NCBI RefSeq assembly: GCF_002111595.1
Contig: NZ_LUTN01000007.1
Location: 124,001-188,000 of the forward strand
Reading direction: 5' to 3'
Length of the DNA stretch: 64,000 bases
From: Lonsdalea britannica
GTDB taxonomy: Bacteria > Pseudomonadota > Gammaproteobacteria > Enterobacterales > Enterobacteriaceae
Position 1 is the first letter of the stretch. The number at the start of each line of letters is the position of its first letter. A model generated the notes under the pieces. The model was given only the letters and a program-made list of their open reading frames with translations. It did no database searches and was not told the origin of the DNA. This document shows positions 31,286 to 42,189 of this stretch, piece after piece. The translations under genes were made by a program, and so were the position numbers.

Positions 31286-31369
31286 TCAGCTGTGAATTTC
31301 GCCCACCGGCATACCGCGCATATTGGATGCGATGAGTAGTAGGCCTAGTAGTTTAGCGAAGTGAGACAT
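31286..31369 (-). CDS. leuL: leu operon leader peptide LeuL
   Basis: A 27-residue leader peptide, MSHFAKLLGLLL followed by IASNMRGMPVGEIHS. Five leucine codons sit in a tight cluster, four of them the rare CTA, as in the E. coli leader (28 residues, GLLLLNASSLRG). Slow decoding of these codons when leucyl-tRNA is scarce prevents the terminator from forming. The ATG is preceded by GGAAGATAATCAGC. Confidence 0.93.
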   Translation of the reverse strand: MSHFAKLLGLLLIASNMRGMPVGEIHS

Positions 31370-31413
31370 GCTGATTATCTTCCAATGTTTGTTAGTCAAT
31401 TGCTTCTCTATTA

Positions 31414-31442
31414 TTGGTACTTGAATACTGTGGGTATGTCAA
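31414..31442 (-). promoter_or_regulatory. Possible promoter of the leu operon
   Basis: A perfect TTGACA lies at 31437-31442 (minus strand), and after 17 bases comes TACCAATAAT, a weak -10. A second TTGACT is nearer leuL but has poorer -10 spacing. Assignment is tentative. Confidence 0.4.
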
Positions 31443-32235
31443 CGTTTGATTTTTGCGGCAAAGCGGGATTTCTCGGCCTGATTTCGGCGATAAAATCGGT
31501 CTAAGTCGTCTTAAAAATAGACGACCCCATTGCTTGATATGCTGAATGCTTGAGCAGGTGGTATCGCCGCATCAAAGATAAAAACAGGGCATTTTCGAGC
31601 AGAAAAAGGGATAAGCGCCGATAATATTTTTTGCTGACCTGTTTCAAGGTCGTGGAATATTTTCAGACCAAGGCCAATTCTTTTGGAGTTTTAACGTAGT
31701 AAAAGTGCTTTTGGCAGAGAATTCCCCGAATGCGTGCAAGCGTGTGAAATGTGCGTGGTTTGCCTGCTGCATTAACTGACATTATGTTAATGCGTCCGCG
31801 TTTGTGAGGGGCAAAAATGCCCGGACGTTATCCCTCGAAAATCCGCGTTTAAAACGTCTTTTGACGCGAATAAAAAAATCGACCGAGCGGGGAATTTTGT
31901 CAGAAAAATGCGTTCGACGGTTTTTTCAGGCTGGCGACGTCGTTTTCACCTATGCATGAGGATGGATTGTTTCCGAGAATATCGTGGACAAGACATGAGT
32001 AGGGATTGATGCGCTCAATGCGTTGATCCGAAGGGAGGGCGTTGGGCTACCGTTATAACCCGGCGCAGCCCGGCGGGACCAGGGCAATACTAAATAGTCT
32101 ATGCGTGTCATCATACTGTGATAAAAGCGGTTGCTGACCGGAAAGTTATGCGGTTAGATCGAACAGATATCCCTGGTTAGTTTATGGCTATCATTCCATT
32201 AATTCTTCATTATCTGACTTATTAAGGGGTTACCA
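31443..32235. other. Long intergenic region between leuL and cra
   Basis: About 790 bases with no credible gene on either strand. In E. coli K-12 this interval holds leuO and the ilvIH operon; I see no remnant of either. It contains one small perfect hairpin (GTCGTCT-TAAAAAT-AGACGAC at 31505-31525) and must include the cra promoter near its right end (the cra GTG is preceded by AAGGGG). Base composition is mixed, with several A and T runs. Confidence 0.6.
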
Positions 32236-33240
32236 GTGAAACTGGATGAAATTGCGCGTCTTGCGGGGGTTTCGCGTACGACGGCCAGTTATGTCATCAA
32301 CGGAAAGGCGAAACAGTATCGCGTGAGCGATAAGACCGTTGAAAAGGTCATGGCTGTGGTACGGGAACACAATTATCATCCAAACGCCGTGGCTGCCGGG
32401 TTGCGTGCCGGGCGAACGCGTTCTATCGGTCTGGTTATCCCCGATTTGGAAAATACCAGCTATACCCGTATCGCCAACTATCTGGAACGTCAGGCGCGCC
32501 AGCGCGGCTATCAATTACTGATTGCTTGTTCGGAAGATCAGCCCGATAACGAAATGCGCTGTATCGAACATCTTCTGCAGCGTCAGGTCGATGCCATTAT
32601 CGTGTCCACGTCGCTCCCTCCGGAACATCCGTTCTATCAGCGTTGGGTGAAAGATCCTTTGCCGATTATCGCGTTGGATCGTGCCCTGGATCGCGAGCAC
32701 TTCACCAGCGTGGTGGGAGCGGATATGGAAGATGCGGAAATGCTGGCGCAAGAGCTGCGCAACATTCCGGCTGAACGGGTGCTGTATCTGGGGGCGTTGC
32801 CAGAGCTCTCCGTCAGCTTCCTGCGTGAACAAGGTTTTCGTCAGGCCTGGGAGAGCGACCCCCGTCAGGTGCAATATCTCTATGCGAACAGCTACGAACG
32901 TAGCGCGGCGGCGGCGATATTCACGGACTATTTGCAGCACAATCCGATGCCGGAGGCGCTGTTCACCACCTCGTTCCCGCTGTTGCAGGGCGTGATGGAC
33001 GTGACTCTGAAGCAAAGCGGGCGTTTGCCTAACAATCTGGCTATCGCCACCTTCGGCGATAATGAGCTGCTGGATTTCCTGGAGTGCCAGGTGTTGTCCG
33101 TCGCCCAGCGTCATCGGGAAGTGGCCGAACGGGTACTGGAGCTGGTGCTGGCGAGTCTGGATGAACCGCGCAGGCCGAAGGCGGGGCTGTATCGTATTCG
33201 TCGCAGCCTTTATCGCCGAGGTTCGTTAAGCCGTCGTTAA
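32236..33240 (+). CDS. cra: Catabolite repressor/activator Cra (FruR)
   Basis: LacI/GalR-family regulator that senses fructose-1-phosphate (and fructose-1,6-bisphosphate) and sets the balance of glycolysis and gluconeogenesis. 334 residues, starting with GTG as in E. coli. The helix-turn-helix is [22 protein letters not shown], and the hinge/core begins [28 protein letters not shown] (core [11 protein letters not shown]). AAGGGG precedes the start. The C-terminal part [12 protein letters not shown] matches the family end. Downstream is alaE on the other strand. Confidence 0.96.
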   Translation: MKLDEIARLAGVSRTTASYVINGKAKQYRVSDKTVEKVMAVVREHNYHPNAVAAGLRAGRTRSIGLVIPDLENTSYTRIANYLERQARQRGYQLLIACSEDQPDNEMRCIEHLLQRQVDAIIVSTSLPPEHPFYQRWVKDPLPIIALDRALDREHFTSVVGADMEDAEMLAQELRNIPAERVLYLGALPELSVSFLREQGFRQAWESDPRQVQYLYANSYERSAAAAIFTDYLQHNPMPEALFTTSFPLLQGVMDVTLKQSGRLPNNLAIATFGDNELLDFLECQVLSVAQRHREVAERVLELVLASLDEPRRPKAGLYRIRRSLYRRGSLSRR

Positions 33241-33244
33241 GCCG

Positions 33245-33285
33245 ACAGGGAATTGCCGGGTCGATATCTTTCCGGCAGTTCCTGT
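33245..33285 (+). terminator. Hairpin after cra, probable terminator
   Basis: ACAGGGAATTGCCGG pairs with CCGGCAGTTCCTGT across a 12-base loop, with one bulge and one wobble. No long T run follows (TATTC), so it may be a weak terminator or a 3'-end stabiliser. Confidence 0.5.
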
Positions 33286-33438
33286 TATTCCCGCCATGAT
33301 CATCGCCATTTATGACACGTCATTTGGATATCTCTTTCCGAATTTTTACTCAGAACGCGTTATTTCCAAGTTTTCTCCTAAGAAAAGTCCCCTTTTATAA
33401 AAAACTTTTACCGTTTTACGCCATTTCCTGCCGGTCAT

Positions 33439-33900
33439 TTAATGCGTCGCAAGTCGTTCCGGACTTTTGCGGGATACGCGGAACAGCTGACGGCAATATT
33501 CCAGGAAATAACCGTAGGCCACGCCCATGACCATCGATATCACGGCATTACTCCCTACGGCCGTCGCAATTTGCGAGGCGTTGGCGCCAATGCTGAGCAA
33601 AATAGCCATATAAACCGGCGACTGAAAACTCACATAGGCAATAAGATCAGCGACGTTTTTGCTTCGGCAGGATTGGGGCGCCAAACTGTGGGCGAAAGCT
33701 ACGATGCGATCGCGGTAGATGCCATAAGGCCACGCAATCACCATATTGACCGGAATGGAAAGCAGGCGTGAAGAGAGTGACTGCTGGAACGACATGTCTG
33801 AAATCAATATCTCAATCGCCATGCCCGTAACGAAACAGTAAATCACCATGGCAACGATGTCAGCCAGCGCGTTGCGTAGGCGTAAGAAGGAGGTGAACAT
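33439..33900 (-). CDS. alaE: L-alanine exporter AlaE
   Basis: Small inner-membrane exporter of L-alanine. The 153-residue protein from the ATG at 33900 ([22 protein letters not shown]) aligns with the E. coli protein (149 residues), including [21 protein letters not shown] (core [10 protein letters not shown]), [17 protein letters not shown] and [16 protein letters not shown]. Four hydrophobic segments are visible. GGAG lies 9 bases before this start. A longer frame reaching 33972 adds 24 residues and is less likely. In E. coli alaE is at another locus. Confidence 0.92.
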   Translation of the reverse strand: MFTSFLRLRNALADIVAMVIYCFVTGMAIEILISDMSFQQSLSSRLLSIPVNMVIAWPYGIYRDRIVAFAHSLAPQSCRSKNVADLIAYVSFQSPVYMAILLSIGANASQIATAVGSNAVISMVMGVAYGYFLEYCRQLFRVSRKSPERLATH

Positions 33901-34683
33901 GCCGATAGGCTCCAGTGCGTCGGGGATAGAAACAGAAACACCTAAGTTTATCGGTGTTTTATTTCGCGTCATTGCCTTTTTAATAGTCTACATCACTGGA
34001 TATAATTTATAGAGTAGCGATAAATTTTTATTTTATTGTTTTTTTTGGTATTTAAAGCTGGTTTATTCGTATAAATAGTTATTGGCATTTTATTATTATG
34101 CCAATGATGTAAATGGTGATTTAAAACAAAGCATTGCGTCTGTAAATGAGGAGGGCGATGTGAGAAATGTTGTCTGACTTTCTATTATATACAAACGGCT
34201 CAGCTTCAGACCCAGCTGATTATTATTAGACAGGCATGAGACATTGATACTGTAAATATAAACAGTCTTTCTGCATCTGATAAACTGCGCGGGAGCGTGG
34301 ACGTCTTCGTTGATAAAACATTCTCAATAGAAAACATTGTGTTTTTCTCATTAAAAAATTTATTTTTACAATTCAAAACCGCATCGAAGATTTAAGACCC
34401 TTCTTTTTTGGCAAAAGGGATTGTCGAAAAATACTGACAAATCAGGGTTTGACGAGAAACTTGGGTTTTTCCGAAAATAAAAAATACGTAACGATATGTG
34501 GCTGTGAAAATAATATTTCATTAGCGGGTAAAGCGTATATCTTTCACGCGTTCGTTGAGGCCCGGATAATTTCTCTTAAATAATCACAGCCTTAATACTC
34601 ATTATTTTTTACTGGTGTTTTTTTAACTGTTTTTCCCCCGCGTAAAGTCACCGAAAATAATGCCTGCCCACTTCCGTACTTGC
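33901..34683. other. AT-rich intergenic region between alaE and the mra promoter
   Basis: About 780 bases, strongly AT-rich compared with flanking genes, with many A/T tracts and no convincing reading frame or RNA gene. It has one perfect hairpin, ATTGGCAT-loop-ATGCCAAT (34081-34105), and a T-rich run near 34030-34050. The alaE promoter must lie at the left end. AT tracts suggest possible H-NS or other nucleoid-protein binding, which is inference only. Confidence 0.6.
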
Positions 34684-34713
34684 TTGACAAGGTTTTCCTC
34701 CCCTCCGTAAACT
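34684..34713 (+). promoter_or_regulatory. Pmra promoter of the dcw cluster
   Basis: TTGACA (34684-34689), an 18-base spacer and TAAACT (34708-34713). It has the same layout as E. coli Pmra, which drives expression from mraZ into the downstream division and cell-wall genes. Confidence 0.85.
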
Positions 34714-34720
34714 CTGAATC

Positions 34721-34745
34721 GTGGGAATTTGTGGGGCAAAGTGGT
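34721..34745 (+). promoter_or_regulatory. MraZ operator: three GTGG(G/T) direct repeats
   Basis: GTGGGAATTT, GTGGGGCAAA and GTGGT occur in register every 10 bases (34721, 34731, 34741) just after the promoter. MraZ is known to bind such repeats and autorepress the cluster. The third repeat deviates (GTGGT). Confidence 0.85.
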
Positions 34746-34775
34746 AGAAAATGGCATGAAGGGCTAAATACAACC

Positions 34776-35234
34776 ATGTTTCGTGGGGCAAGTCTGGTCA
34801 ATCTCGACAGTAAAGGACGGCTCGCCGTTCCGACCCGATACCGGGACGTACTGAACGAGGAAGCGCAGGGGCAAATGGTTTGTACCATTGACCTCCACCA
34901 GCCATGTCTACTGCTTTATCTCTTGCCTGAGTGGGAAATCATCGAACAGAAGCTCTCTCGCCTGTCGAGCATGAATCCCGCCGAACGTCGCGTTCAGCGT
35001 TTGCTGCTGGGACACGCCAGTGAGTGCCAAATGGATGGTGCCGGGCGTTTATTAATCGCGTCCACGCTGCGGCAACATGCAAAACTTACAAAAGAAGTGA
35101 TGCTGGTCGGGCAGTTCAACAAGTTTGAACTGTGGGATGAACAGACCTGGTATCGACAAGTCAAGGAAGACATCGAATCTGAACAATCGACTCAGGAACC
35201 GCTATCTGATCGATTGCAGGACTTATCTCTATAG
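34776..35234 (+). CDS. mraZ: Transcriptional regulator MraZ
   Basis: AbrB-like DNA-binding protein that autorepresses the dcw cluster. 152 residues, same as E. coli. Two tandem SpoVT/AbrB domains: [22 protein letters not shown] (first, DSKGR motif) and [22 protein letters not shown] (second, DGAGR motif). The ATG at 34776 matches the family start; a 32-codon upstream extension would run through the operator repeats and is rejected. The stop is 2 bases before rsmH. Confidence 0.96.
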   Translation: MFRGASLVNLDSKGRLAVPTRYRDVLNEEAQGQMVCTIDLHQPCLLLYLLPEWEIIEQKLSRLSSMNPAERRVQRLLLGHASECQMDGAGRLLIASTLRQHAKLTKEVMLVGQFNKFELWDEQTWYRQVKEDIESEQSTQEPLSDRLQDLSL

Positions 35235-35236
35235 TC

Positions 35237-36177
35237 ATGACAGAAACTTTTAAACACACGACCGTGCTGTTGGATGAGGCCGTCAACGGCTGAACATTCG
35301 CGGCGACGGTATTTACATTGACGGTACGTTTGGCCGCGGCGGTCACTCCCGTCTGATTCTGTCCCATTTGGGGCCGGAGGGTCGCCTGCTGGCAATCGAT
35401 CGCGATCCTCAAGCTATCGCCGCCGCCAGCGACATTGACGATGCGCGCTTCTCTATCATCCACGGTCCTTTCTCTTCCATTGCTGAATACGTTGAAGAGC
35501 GCGGGCTGACGGGGAAAATCAACGGCGTACTGCTGGATCTCGGCGTCTCGTCGCCTCAGCTCGACGATCCGGAGCGCGGTTTCTCCTTTATGCGTGACGG
35601 CCCGCTCGACATGCGTATGGATCCTACCCGCGGCGTTTCTGCCGCCGAATGGCTGATGAAAGCGGAAGCGGAAGATATCGCCTGGGTTCTCAAGACCTTT
35701 GGCGAAGAACGTTTCGCTCGCCGTATTGCTCGCGCCATCGTTGAGCGTAATCAGACTGAACCGATGACGCGCACGAAAGAGCTGGCCGAGCTGATTGCCG
35801 CCGCCAGTCCGATTCGTGAAAAGCACAAACACCCGGCAACGCGCTCTTTCCAGGCCATCCGTATCTATATCAACAGTGAACTCGAAGAGATTGAACGTGC
35901 GCTCAACGGCGCGTTGGATGTCCTCGCGCCCGAAGGTCGACTGTCGGTGATCAGCTTCCACTCGTTGGAAGACCGCATCGTGAAGCGTTTTATCCGTCAT
36001 AACAGCCGTGGGCCGCAGGTACCTGCCGGTCTGCCGTTGACGGAAGAGCAGCTCCGCGAACAGGGGGGAAGAACCCTGAAGATCGCAGGAAAAATGAAGC
36101 CGTCCGACGCTGAAGTCGCGGAGAACCCGCGCGCGCGTAGTTCCGTACTGCGTTTCGCTGAGAGATTGTCCTCATGA
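35237..36177 (+). CDS. rsmH: 16S rRNA m4C1402 methyltransferase RsmH, frame broken by one 1-base deletion
   Basis: Methylates N4 of cytidine 1402 in 16S rRNA using SAM. It starts [18 protein letters not shown]; at about 35290 one base is missing (GGCC to GGC), giving an immediate stop, after which [24 protein letters not shown] continues in the next frame. The SAM motif GTFGRGGHS and the later [15 protein letters not shown] and [15 protein letters not shown] blocks are intact. Restored length is 313 residues, identical to E. coli. The stop overlaps the ftsL start. Confidence 0.94.
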
Positions 36178-36494
36178 TCGGGCACGAACGTCACTCGTTG
36201 GCTGGCGTCATTGCAGAAGATCTGCTGCGGCACGGCAAACTGCCGCTGCTGTTGCTGGTCGCTGTTTTGATTTCGGCCGTACTCGTAGTGACGACGGCGC
36301 ATCGTACTCGTCTGCTGACAGCAGAACGCGAGCGCCTGCTGCTGGAACGGGATGCGCTGGATATCGAATGGCGCAACCTGATTCTGGAAGAGAATGCGCT
36401 GGGCGACCATAGCCGTGTCGAGCAGAACGCGATAGAAAAACTCTACATGGGACACGTCGATCCTTCGCAGGAAAATATTGTGGTTAAACAATGA
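36174..36494 (+). CDS. ftsL: Cell division protein FtsL
   Basis: Bitopic inner-membrane divisome protein forming the FtsQLB complex that activates FtsWI. 106 residues: a short cytoplasmic part, one membrane segment ([20 protein letters not shown]) and a periplasmic leucine-zipper-like coiled coil ([29 protein letters not shown]). The ATG overlaps the rsmH stop by 4 bases. Slightly shorter than E. coli FtsL (121). Confidence 0.94.
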   Translation: MIGHERHSLAGVIAEDLLRHGKLPLLLLVAVLISAVLVVTTAHRTRLLTAERERLLLERDALDIEWRNLILEENALGDHSRVEQNAIEKLYMGHVDPSQENIVVKQ

Positions 36495-36517
36495 ACTGAC
36501 AGGTTATTACTCAATAA

Positions 36518-38280
36518 ATGAAACCCGCACGCACCGGAAGGTTGAAACGTCAGGAAGAACATGCCAGCTTCGTCAGCTGGCGTTTTGCGTTGCTTTGCGG
36601 GGGGATTCTGATCTGTCTGGTCGGCCTGATGCTGCGTACCGCCTATCTGCAGGTCATTGCGCCGGATAAACTGGTGCGCGAAGGCGACATGCGCTCTCTG
36701 CGCGTGCAGGAAGTGCCCACCGCGCGCGGAATGATTAGCGATCGCGCGGGTCGTCCGCTGGCGGTGAGCGTCCCGGTCAATGCTATCTGGGCCGATCCCA
36801 AGGAAGTGAACGACCACGGCGGCATCACGCTCGATACGCGCTGGAAAGCGCTGGCCGACGCGCTGGAGATGCCGCTCGATCAAATCTCCACCAAGGTCAA
36901 CGCCAACCCCAACGGCCGTTTCGTTTATCTGGCGCGTCAGATCAACCCCGCTATCGGCGAATACATTCACAAACTGAAGCTGCCGGGCATCAATCTGCGT
37001 CAGGAGTCCCGTCGCTACTACCCTTCAGGTCCGGTGACATCTCATTTGATCGGTTTTACCAACATCGACGGGCAGGGCATCGAAGGCGTCGAGAAGAGTT
37101 TCGACCGTTGGCTGACCGGCCAACCGGGCGAACGTACCGTACGAAAAGACCGATTCGGGCGCGTGATTGAAGATATCTCCTCCGTCGACAGCCAGGCCGC
37201 GCACAACCTGATGTTGAGCATCGACGAACGCCTGCAGGCGCTCGTTTATCGTGAGTTGAATAACGCCGTCGCTTTCAACAAGGCGGAGTCCGGCACTGCC
37301 GTGCTGGTTGACGTCAACACTGGCGAAGTGCTGGCGATGGCCAATAGCCCGTCTTACAACCCGAACAACCTGTCCGGCACCACCAACGACGTTATCCGTA
37401 ACCGCGCCATCACCGATATCTTCGAACCGGGTTCCACCGTGAAGCCGATGGTGGTGATGTCCGCGCTACAGCGCAACGTGGTGAAAGAGAACAGCGTGCT
37501 AAATACGCTGCCGTATTACATCAACGGACATGAAATCAAAGACGTAGCGCGCTACAACGAACTGACGTTGACGGGCGTACTGCAGAAATCGAGTAACGTC
37601 GGCGTATCACGACTGTCGCTGGCGATGCCTTCTTCGGTGTTAGTGGATACTTACTCTCGCTTTGGTCTGGGCAAGCCCACCAACCTCGGGCTGGTCGGCG
37701 AAAGTTCAGGCTGTTTCCTCACCGCCAGCGCTGGGCGGATATCGAACGCGCGACCTTCTCGTTCGGCTACGGTCTGATGGTCACGCCGCTGCAGCTGGCC
37801 AGGATGTACGCCACAATCGGCAGCTTCGGCGTCTATCGCCCTCTTTCCATTACCAAAGTCGACCCGCCGGTGCCGGGAGAACGTATTTTCCCTGAAAACA
37901 TCGTACGCACCGTGGTGCACATGATGGAGAGCGTCGCGCTGCCGGGCGGCGGCGGCTCGAAAGCCGCCATCAAAGGCTATCGCATTGCCATCAAGACCGG
38001 TACGGCCAAGAAAGTCGGGCCGGACGGCAAGTACATCAACAAATACATCGCTTACACCGCCGGTGTTGCCCCGGCCAGTAATCCTCGCTTCGCGCTGGTC
38101 GTGGTCATCAATGACCCGCAGGCCGGGAAATACTATGGCGGTGCGGTCTCCGCGCCGGTCTTCGGCGCCATCATGGGCGGCGTGCTTCGCACCATGAACA
38201 TCGAGCCGGATGCCCTGGCGACGGGGGAGAAAAATGAATTCGTTATTAACCGAAAAGAGGGCTCAGGTGACAGATCGTAA
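36518..38280 (+). CDS. ftsI: Septal peptidoglycan transpeptidase FtsI (PBP3), frame broken by one 1-base deletion
   Basis: Essential class B penicillin-binding protein cross-linking septal peptidoglycan with FtsW. An N-terminal membrane anchor (residues about 23-42) precedes the pedestal domain. The transpeptidase motifs are present: SxxK in [13 protein letters not shown], SxN in [10 protein letters not shown] and KTG in [14 protein letters not shown]. The frame is lost after LGLVGESSG at about 37711 (GGCC to GGC). Adding one C gives [21 protein letters not shown] and a total of 587 residues (E. coli 588). Since ftsI is essential, sequence error is by far the best explanation. The 3' end overlaps murE by 14 bases. 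Confidence 0.95.
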
Positions 38281-39751
38281 TTTGCACGATTTGCTGGCGC
38301 CGTGGGTTGCCAACGTTCCCGAGCGCGCGCTGCGGGACATGACGCTGGACAGCCGCATTGCCGCGGCGGGCGACGTTTTTGTCGCCATCGTCGGACATCA
38401 AACCGACGGGCGACGCTATATTGCGCAGGCCATCGCTCAAGGTGTGGCTGCGGTGATCGCCCAAGCGGATGAGGAAAATCCGGAAGGCACCGTGTGTGAA
38501 AAGCACGGCGTGCCGGTGATTTATCTGGATGAGCTTAATCAGCGGCTTTCGGCGCTGGCGGGACGTTTCTACCGCCAGCCCGCAGAGAGACTCCGTCTGG
38601 TCGGCGTGACCGGCACCAACGGCAAAACGACCACCAGCCAGCTGCTGGCGCAGTGGAGCCAGGCGCTGGGCGAAACCAGCGCGGTCATGGGTACCATCGG
38701 CAATGGTTTGCTGGGTCGGGAAACCCCGGCGGAAAACACCACGGGATCGGCCATCGGCGTACAGCAGACGCTTAGCCAATTGGTAGATGCGGGCGCGACG
38801 TTTGCCGCCATGGAAGTCTCTTCCCACGGACTGGTGCAGCATCGCGTTGCCGCGCTGCCTTTCGCCGCCGCGGTATTTACCAACCTGAGCCGCGACCATC
38901 TCGACTATCACGGCGACATGGCGCATTACGAAGAGGCCAAATGGGCGCTCTTCGCGGAACATCAGGTCGGTGAAGCGATTATCAATGCGGACGACGAAGT
39001 GGGTCGACGCTGGTTGAGTCGGCTTCCTGATGCGGTGGCCGTGACGCTGGGCTCAGCGCGGCCAGAGGGTCGGAGCCGTTGGCTGCAGGCGACCCGCGTT
39101 GAATATCATGACAGCGGTTTCACCGCGCAGGTGGACTCCAGTTGGGGTCCGGCTATGATCCATAGCCGCCTGATGGGCGAGTTCAACGTCAGTAACATTA
39201 TGCTGGCGCTGGCGACGCTGCTGGCGCTGGGCTATCCGCTGGAGTCGTTGGCTGAAACGGCGACGGCGATCCAGCCGGTGTGCGGTCGGATGGAAGTCTT
39301 CCATGCCGAAGGGAAACCCACCGTAGTCGTTGATTACGCCCACACGCCCGACGCGCTGGAAAAAGCGCTGGAGGCGGCAAGACTGCACTGTCAGGGGCAG
39401 CTCTGGTGCGTGTTCGGCTGCGGGGGCGATCGCGATAGAGGTAAGCGCCCACTTATGGGAGCGGTAGCGGAACAGCTGGCCGACCGGGTCATCGTGACGG
39501 ACGACAATCCGCGCAGCGAAGCGCCGCAGGCTATCGTCAAAGATATCCTGAGCGGCCTGATGGACGCCGGACGAGCGCAGACGATTGAAGGTCGAGCAGC
39601 GGCGGTCAGCAGCGCGGTAATGCATGCCGGACCGGATGATGTGGTGCTGGTGGCCGGTAAAGGTCACGAAGATTATCAGATCGTGGGCAATCAGCGGCTG
39701 GATTACTCCGACCGCATGACGGTCGCACGCCTGTTGGGAGTGGTGGCATGA
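38267..39751 (+). CDS. murE: UDP-MurNAc-tripeptide synthetase MurE (meso-DAP adding)
   Basis: Adds meso-diaminopimelate to UDP-MurNAc-L-Ala-D-Glu. 494 residues, starting at GTG ([14 protein letters not shown]) inside the ftsI end, with AGAGGG upstream; this fits the E. coli start (GTG, 495 residues). ATP site [13 protein letters not shown], the carbamylated-lysine region YEEAKWALF and the DNPR motif ([12 protein letters not shown]) that specifies meso-DAP are all visible. A longer frame from 38210 would overlap ftsI more and is rejected. Confidence 0.96.
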   Translation: MTDRNLHDLLAPWVANVPERALRDMTLDSRIAAAGDVFVAIVGHQTDGRRYIAQAIAQGVAAVIAQADEENPEGTVCEKHGVPVIYLDELNQRLSALAGRFYRQPAERLRLVGVTGTNGKTTTSQLLAQWSQALGETSAVMGTIGNGLLGRETPAENTTGSAIGVQQTLSQLVDAGATFAAMEVSSHGLVQHRVAALPFAAAVFTNLSRDHLDYHGDMAHYEEAKWALFAEHQVGEAIINADDEVGRRWLSRLPDAVAVTLGSARPEGRSRWLQATRVEYHDSGFTAQVDSSWGPAMIHSRLMGEFNVSNIMLALATLLALGYPLESLAETATAIQPVCGRMEVFHAEGKPTVVVDYAHTPDALEKALEAARLHCQGQLWCVFGCGGDRDRGKRPLMGAVAEQLADRVIVTDDNPRSEAPQAIVKDILSGLMDAGRAQTIEGRAAAVSSAVMHAGPDDVVLVAGKGHEDYQIVGNQRLDYSDRMTVARLLGVVA

Positions 39752-41109
39752 TTCGCGTAACGCTGAGCCAATTGGCGAACGTATTAGACGCCCGTCTGGA
39801 AGGGGACGATCTGGCGATCGACGCCGTCTCGACGGACACCCGTCATCTGACGGAAGGCTGCCTGTTTGTGGCGTTGCAGGGCGAGAAATTCGATGCCCAT
39901 GACTATGCCGAGAATGCGATAAGTCAGGGCGCGGCAGCACTGGTGGTGAGTAAGCGCTTACCCGTTTCGGCGCCGCAGCTCATTGTTAAGGATACGCGGC
40001 TGGCGCTCGGCGCGCTGGCTGCCTGGGTACGGCAGCAATCGTCGGCCCGCGTCGTCGCCCTGACCGGTTCGTCCGGCAAGACGTCGGTCAAAGAGATGAC
40101 CGCGGCGATTCTGCGGCAGTGCGGCAATGTCCTGTATACCGCCGGTAATCTGAATAACGACATCGGCGTACCGTTGACGCTGCTTCGACTGACGCCGGAA
40201 CATGATTTCGCCGTCATTGAGCTGGGCGCGAACCACATCGGCGAGATTGCCTACACCGCCGATCTCACGCGGCCGGAAACGGCGCTGGTCAACAATATTG
40301 CGGCGGCGCATCTGGAAGGGTTCGGGTCGCTGGCCGGTGTTGCGCAGGCTAAGGGCGAAATCTTCAACGGTCTGCCCGCTGATGGCGTTGCCATTCTTAA
40401 CGCCGACAGCAATGACTGGCCGCATTGGCAAACGACGCTGACGCAGAAAACCGTCTGGCGTTTTTCGCCGGAAGCCGCAGAGGATGTGGACTTCTTCGCC
40501 AGCGATGTCGCGGTGCAAGCGCAGGGGACGACGTTCACCCTGCACAGCCCGATCGGCGAGGTTGAGGTCACGTTACCGTTGCCGGGTAAACACAACATCG
40601 CCAACGCGCTGGCGGCTGCGGCGCTGGCGATGTCCGTCGGTGCATCGCTGGAGGACGTGAAATCTGGGCTGGCGCAGCTTCAGGCGGTGCCGGGGCGTTT
40701 GTTCCCGCTCTCTCTGGGCGGTGAACAACGGGTGCTCGACGACAGCTACAACGCCAACGTGGGTTCTCTGACGGCGGCGGTGCAGGTGCTGGCGGACATG
40801 CCGGGTTATCGGGTACTGGTCGTCGGTGACATGGCGGAGTTGGGGCAGGAAGCAGAAGCCTGTCACCGTCAGGTCGGCGAGGCGGCACGAATCGCTGGTA
40901 TCGACCTGGTGCTGAGCGTCGGCACGTTGAGCGAATGGATTAGCCAGGCCAGCGGGCAGGGTGAACATTTTCAGGATAAAGCCGCCGTGGTCGACCGTCT
41001 TCGGGCGCTGTTGGCGGAACACACAGTGATTACCATTTTAATAAAAGGCTCACGCAGCGCTGCGATGGAGCAGGTAGTACGCGCATTACAGGAGAAGGCA
41101 ACATGTTAG
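39748..41109 (+). CDS. murF: UDP-MurNAc-pentapeptide synthetase MurF
   Basis: Adds D-Ala-D-Ala to complete the UDP-MurNAc pentapeptide. 453 residues (E. coli 452). The ATP-binding [16 protein letters not shown], the [12 protein letters not shown] block and the C-terminal [13 protein letters not shown] are typical of MurF. Overlaps murE by 4 bases (ATGA) and mraY by 7 bases, consistent with coupled translation in the cluster. Confidence 0.96.
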   Translation: MIRVTLSQLANVLDARLEGDDLAIDAVSTDTRHLTEGCLFVALQGEKFDAHDYAENAISQGAAALVVSKRLPVSAPQLIVKDTRLALGALAAWVRQQSSARVVALTGSSGKTSVKEMTAAILRQCGNVLYTAGNLNNDIGVPLTLLRLTPEHDFAVIELGANHIGEIAYTADLTRPETALVNNIAAAHLEGFGSLAGVAQAKGEIFNGLPADGVAILNADSNDWPHWQTTLTQKTVWRFSPEAAEDVDFFASDVAVQAQGTTFTLHSPIGEVEVTLPLPGKHNIANALAAAALAMSVGASLEDVKSGLAQLQAVPGRLFPLSLGGEQRVLDDSYNANVGSLTAAVQVLADMPGYRVLVVGDMAELGQEAEACHRQVGEAARIAGIDLVLSVGTLSEWISQASGQGEHFQDKAAVVDRLRALLAEHTVITILIKGSRSAAMEQVVRALQEKATC

Positions 41110-42185
41110 TGTGGCTGGCCGAACAATTGGTCAAATTTTATTCCGGCTTCAACGTCTTTTCCTACCTGACGTTTCGAGCCATCGTCAGCCTGCTGACTGC
41201 GTTGGTGATCTCGCTCTGGATGGGGCCGCATTTGATTGCTTGGTTACAGCGTTTACAGATTGGTCAGGTCGTTCGCAGCGAAGGGCCGGAGTCGCACTTC
41301 AGCAAACGCGGTACGCCGACGATGGGCGGCGTGATGATACTGGCTTCGATCACGATTTCCGTTCTGCTGTGGGTCAACCTGTCTAACCCTTACGTCTGGT
41401 GCGTGTTGCTGGTACTGCTGGGCTACGGCATCGTCGGATTCGTGGACGACTACCGCAAGGTTGTACGTAAAGACACTAAAGGGCTGATCGCGCGCTGGAA
41501 GTATTTCTGGCAGTCGCTGTTGGCGCTGATCGTCGCCTTTTCCATGTATGCCATCGGCAAAGATACGCCAGCGACGCAGCTGGTCGTACCGTTCTTTAAA
41601 GACATCATGCCGCAGTTAGGGTTGATGTATGTGGTGCTGGCGTATTTCGTCATTGTCGGCACCAGCAACGCCGTCAATCTGACTGACGGTCTGGACGGTC
41701 TGGCGATTATGCCGACGGTGTTTGTCGCCGCGGGCTTTGGGCTGGTGGCGTGGGCGACGGGGAACATGAACTTCGCCAACTATCTGCATATTCCGTATAT
41801 CCGCCATGCCAGCGAACTGGTGGTGGTGTGTACGGCGATAGTCGGCGCGGGACTCGGGTTTCTGTGGTTCAACACCTATCCGGCGCAGGTCTTTATGGGC
41901 GACGTCGGTTCGCTGGCGCTGGGCGGCGCGCTCGGGACGATCGCCGTGCTGCTGCGTCAGGAATTTTTACTGGTGATCATGGGAGGCGTGTTCGTGGTCG
42001 AAACGCTGTCGGTGATCCTGCAGGTTGGCTCCTTTAAGCTGCGCGGCCAGCGGATTTTCCGCATGGCGCCGATTCATCACCACTATGAGCTTAAAGGTTG
42101 GCCGGAACCGCGCGTGATTGTGCGGTTCTGGATTATTTCTCTGATGCTGGTGCTCATTGGACTCGTCACACTGAAGGTACGGTAA
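41103..42185 (+). CDS. mraY: Phospho-MurNAc-pentapeptide translocase MraY
   Basis: Integral membrane enzyme transferring phospho-MurNAc-pentapeptide to undecaprenyl phosphate (lipid I). 360 residues, identical in length to E. coli, with about ten membrane segments. Catalytic aspartates lie in [17 protein letters not shown] and [28 protein letters not shown] and the HHHYE region ([11 protein letters not shown]) are conserved. Confidence 0.97.
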   Translation: MLVWLAEQLVKFYSGFNVFSYLTFRAIVSLLTALVISLWMGPHLIAWLQRLQIGQVVRSEGPESHFSKRGTPTMGGVMILASITISVLLWVNLSNPYVWCVLLVLLGYGIVGFVDDYRKVVRKDTKGLIARWKYFWQSLLALIVAFSMYAIGKDTPATQLVVPFFKDIMPQLGLMYVVLAYFVIVGTSNAVNLTDGLDGLAIMPTVFVAAGFGLVAWATGNMNFANYLHIPYIRHASELVVVCTAIVGAGLGFLWFNTYPAQVFMGDVGSLALGGALGTIAVLLRQEFLLVIMGGVFVVETLSVILQVGSFKLRGQRIFRMAPIHHHYELKGWPEPRVIVRFWIISLMLVLIGLVTLKVR

Positions 42186-42189
42186 CGAC

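Noticed and set aside
31443-32235. Degraded leuO or ilvIH
   Set aside because: No helix-turn-helix or ThDP motif fragments could be read on either strand.
33312-33530. 72-codon plus-strand frame after cra
   Set aside because: Overlaps alaE on the other strand; no conserved features.
34081-34105. Second sigma-54 promoter (TTGGCAT...TATGC)
   Set aside because: The GG-to-GC spacing is 14 rather than 10 bases; better explained as a hairpin.
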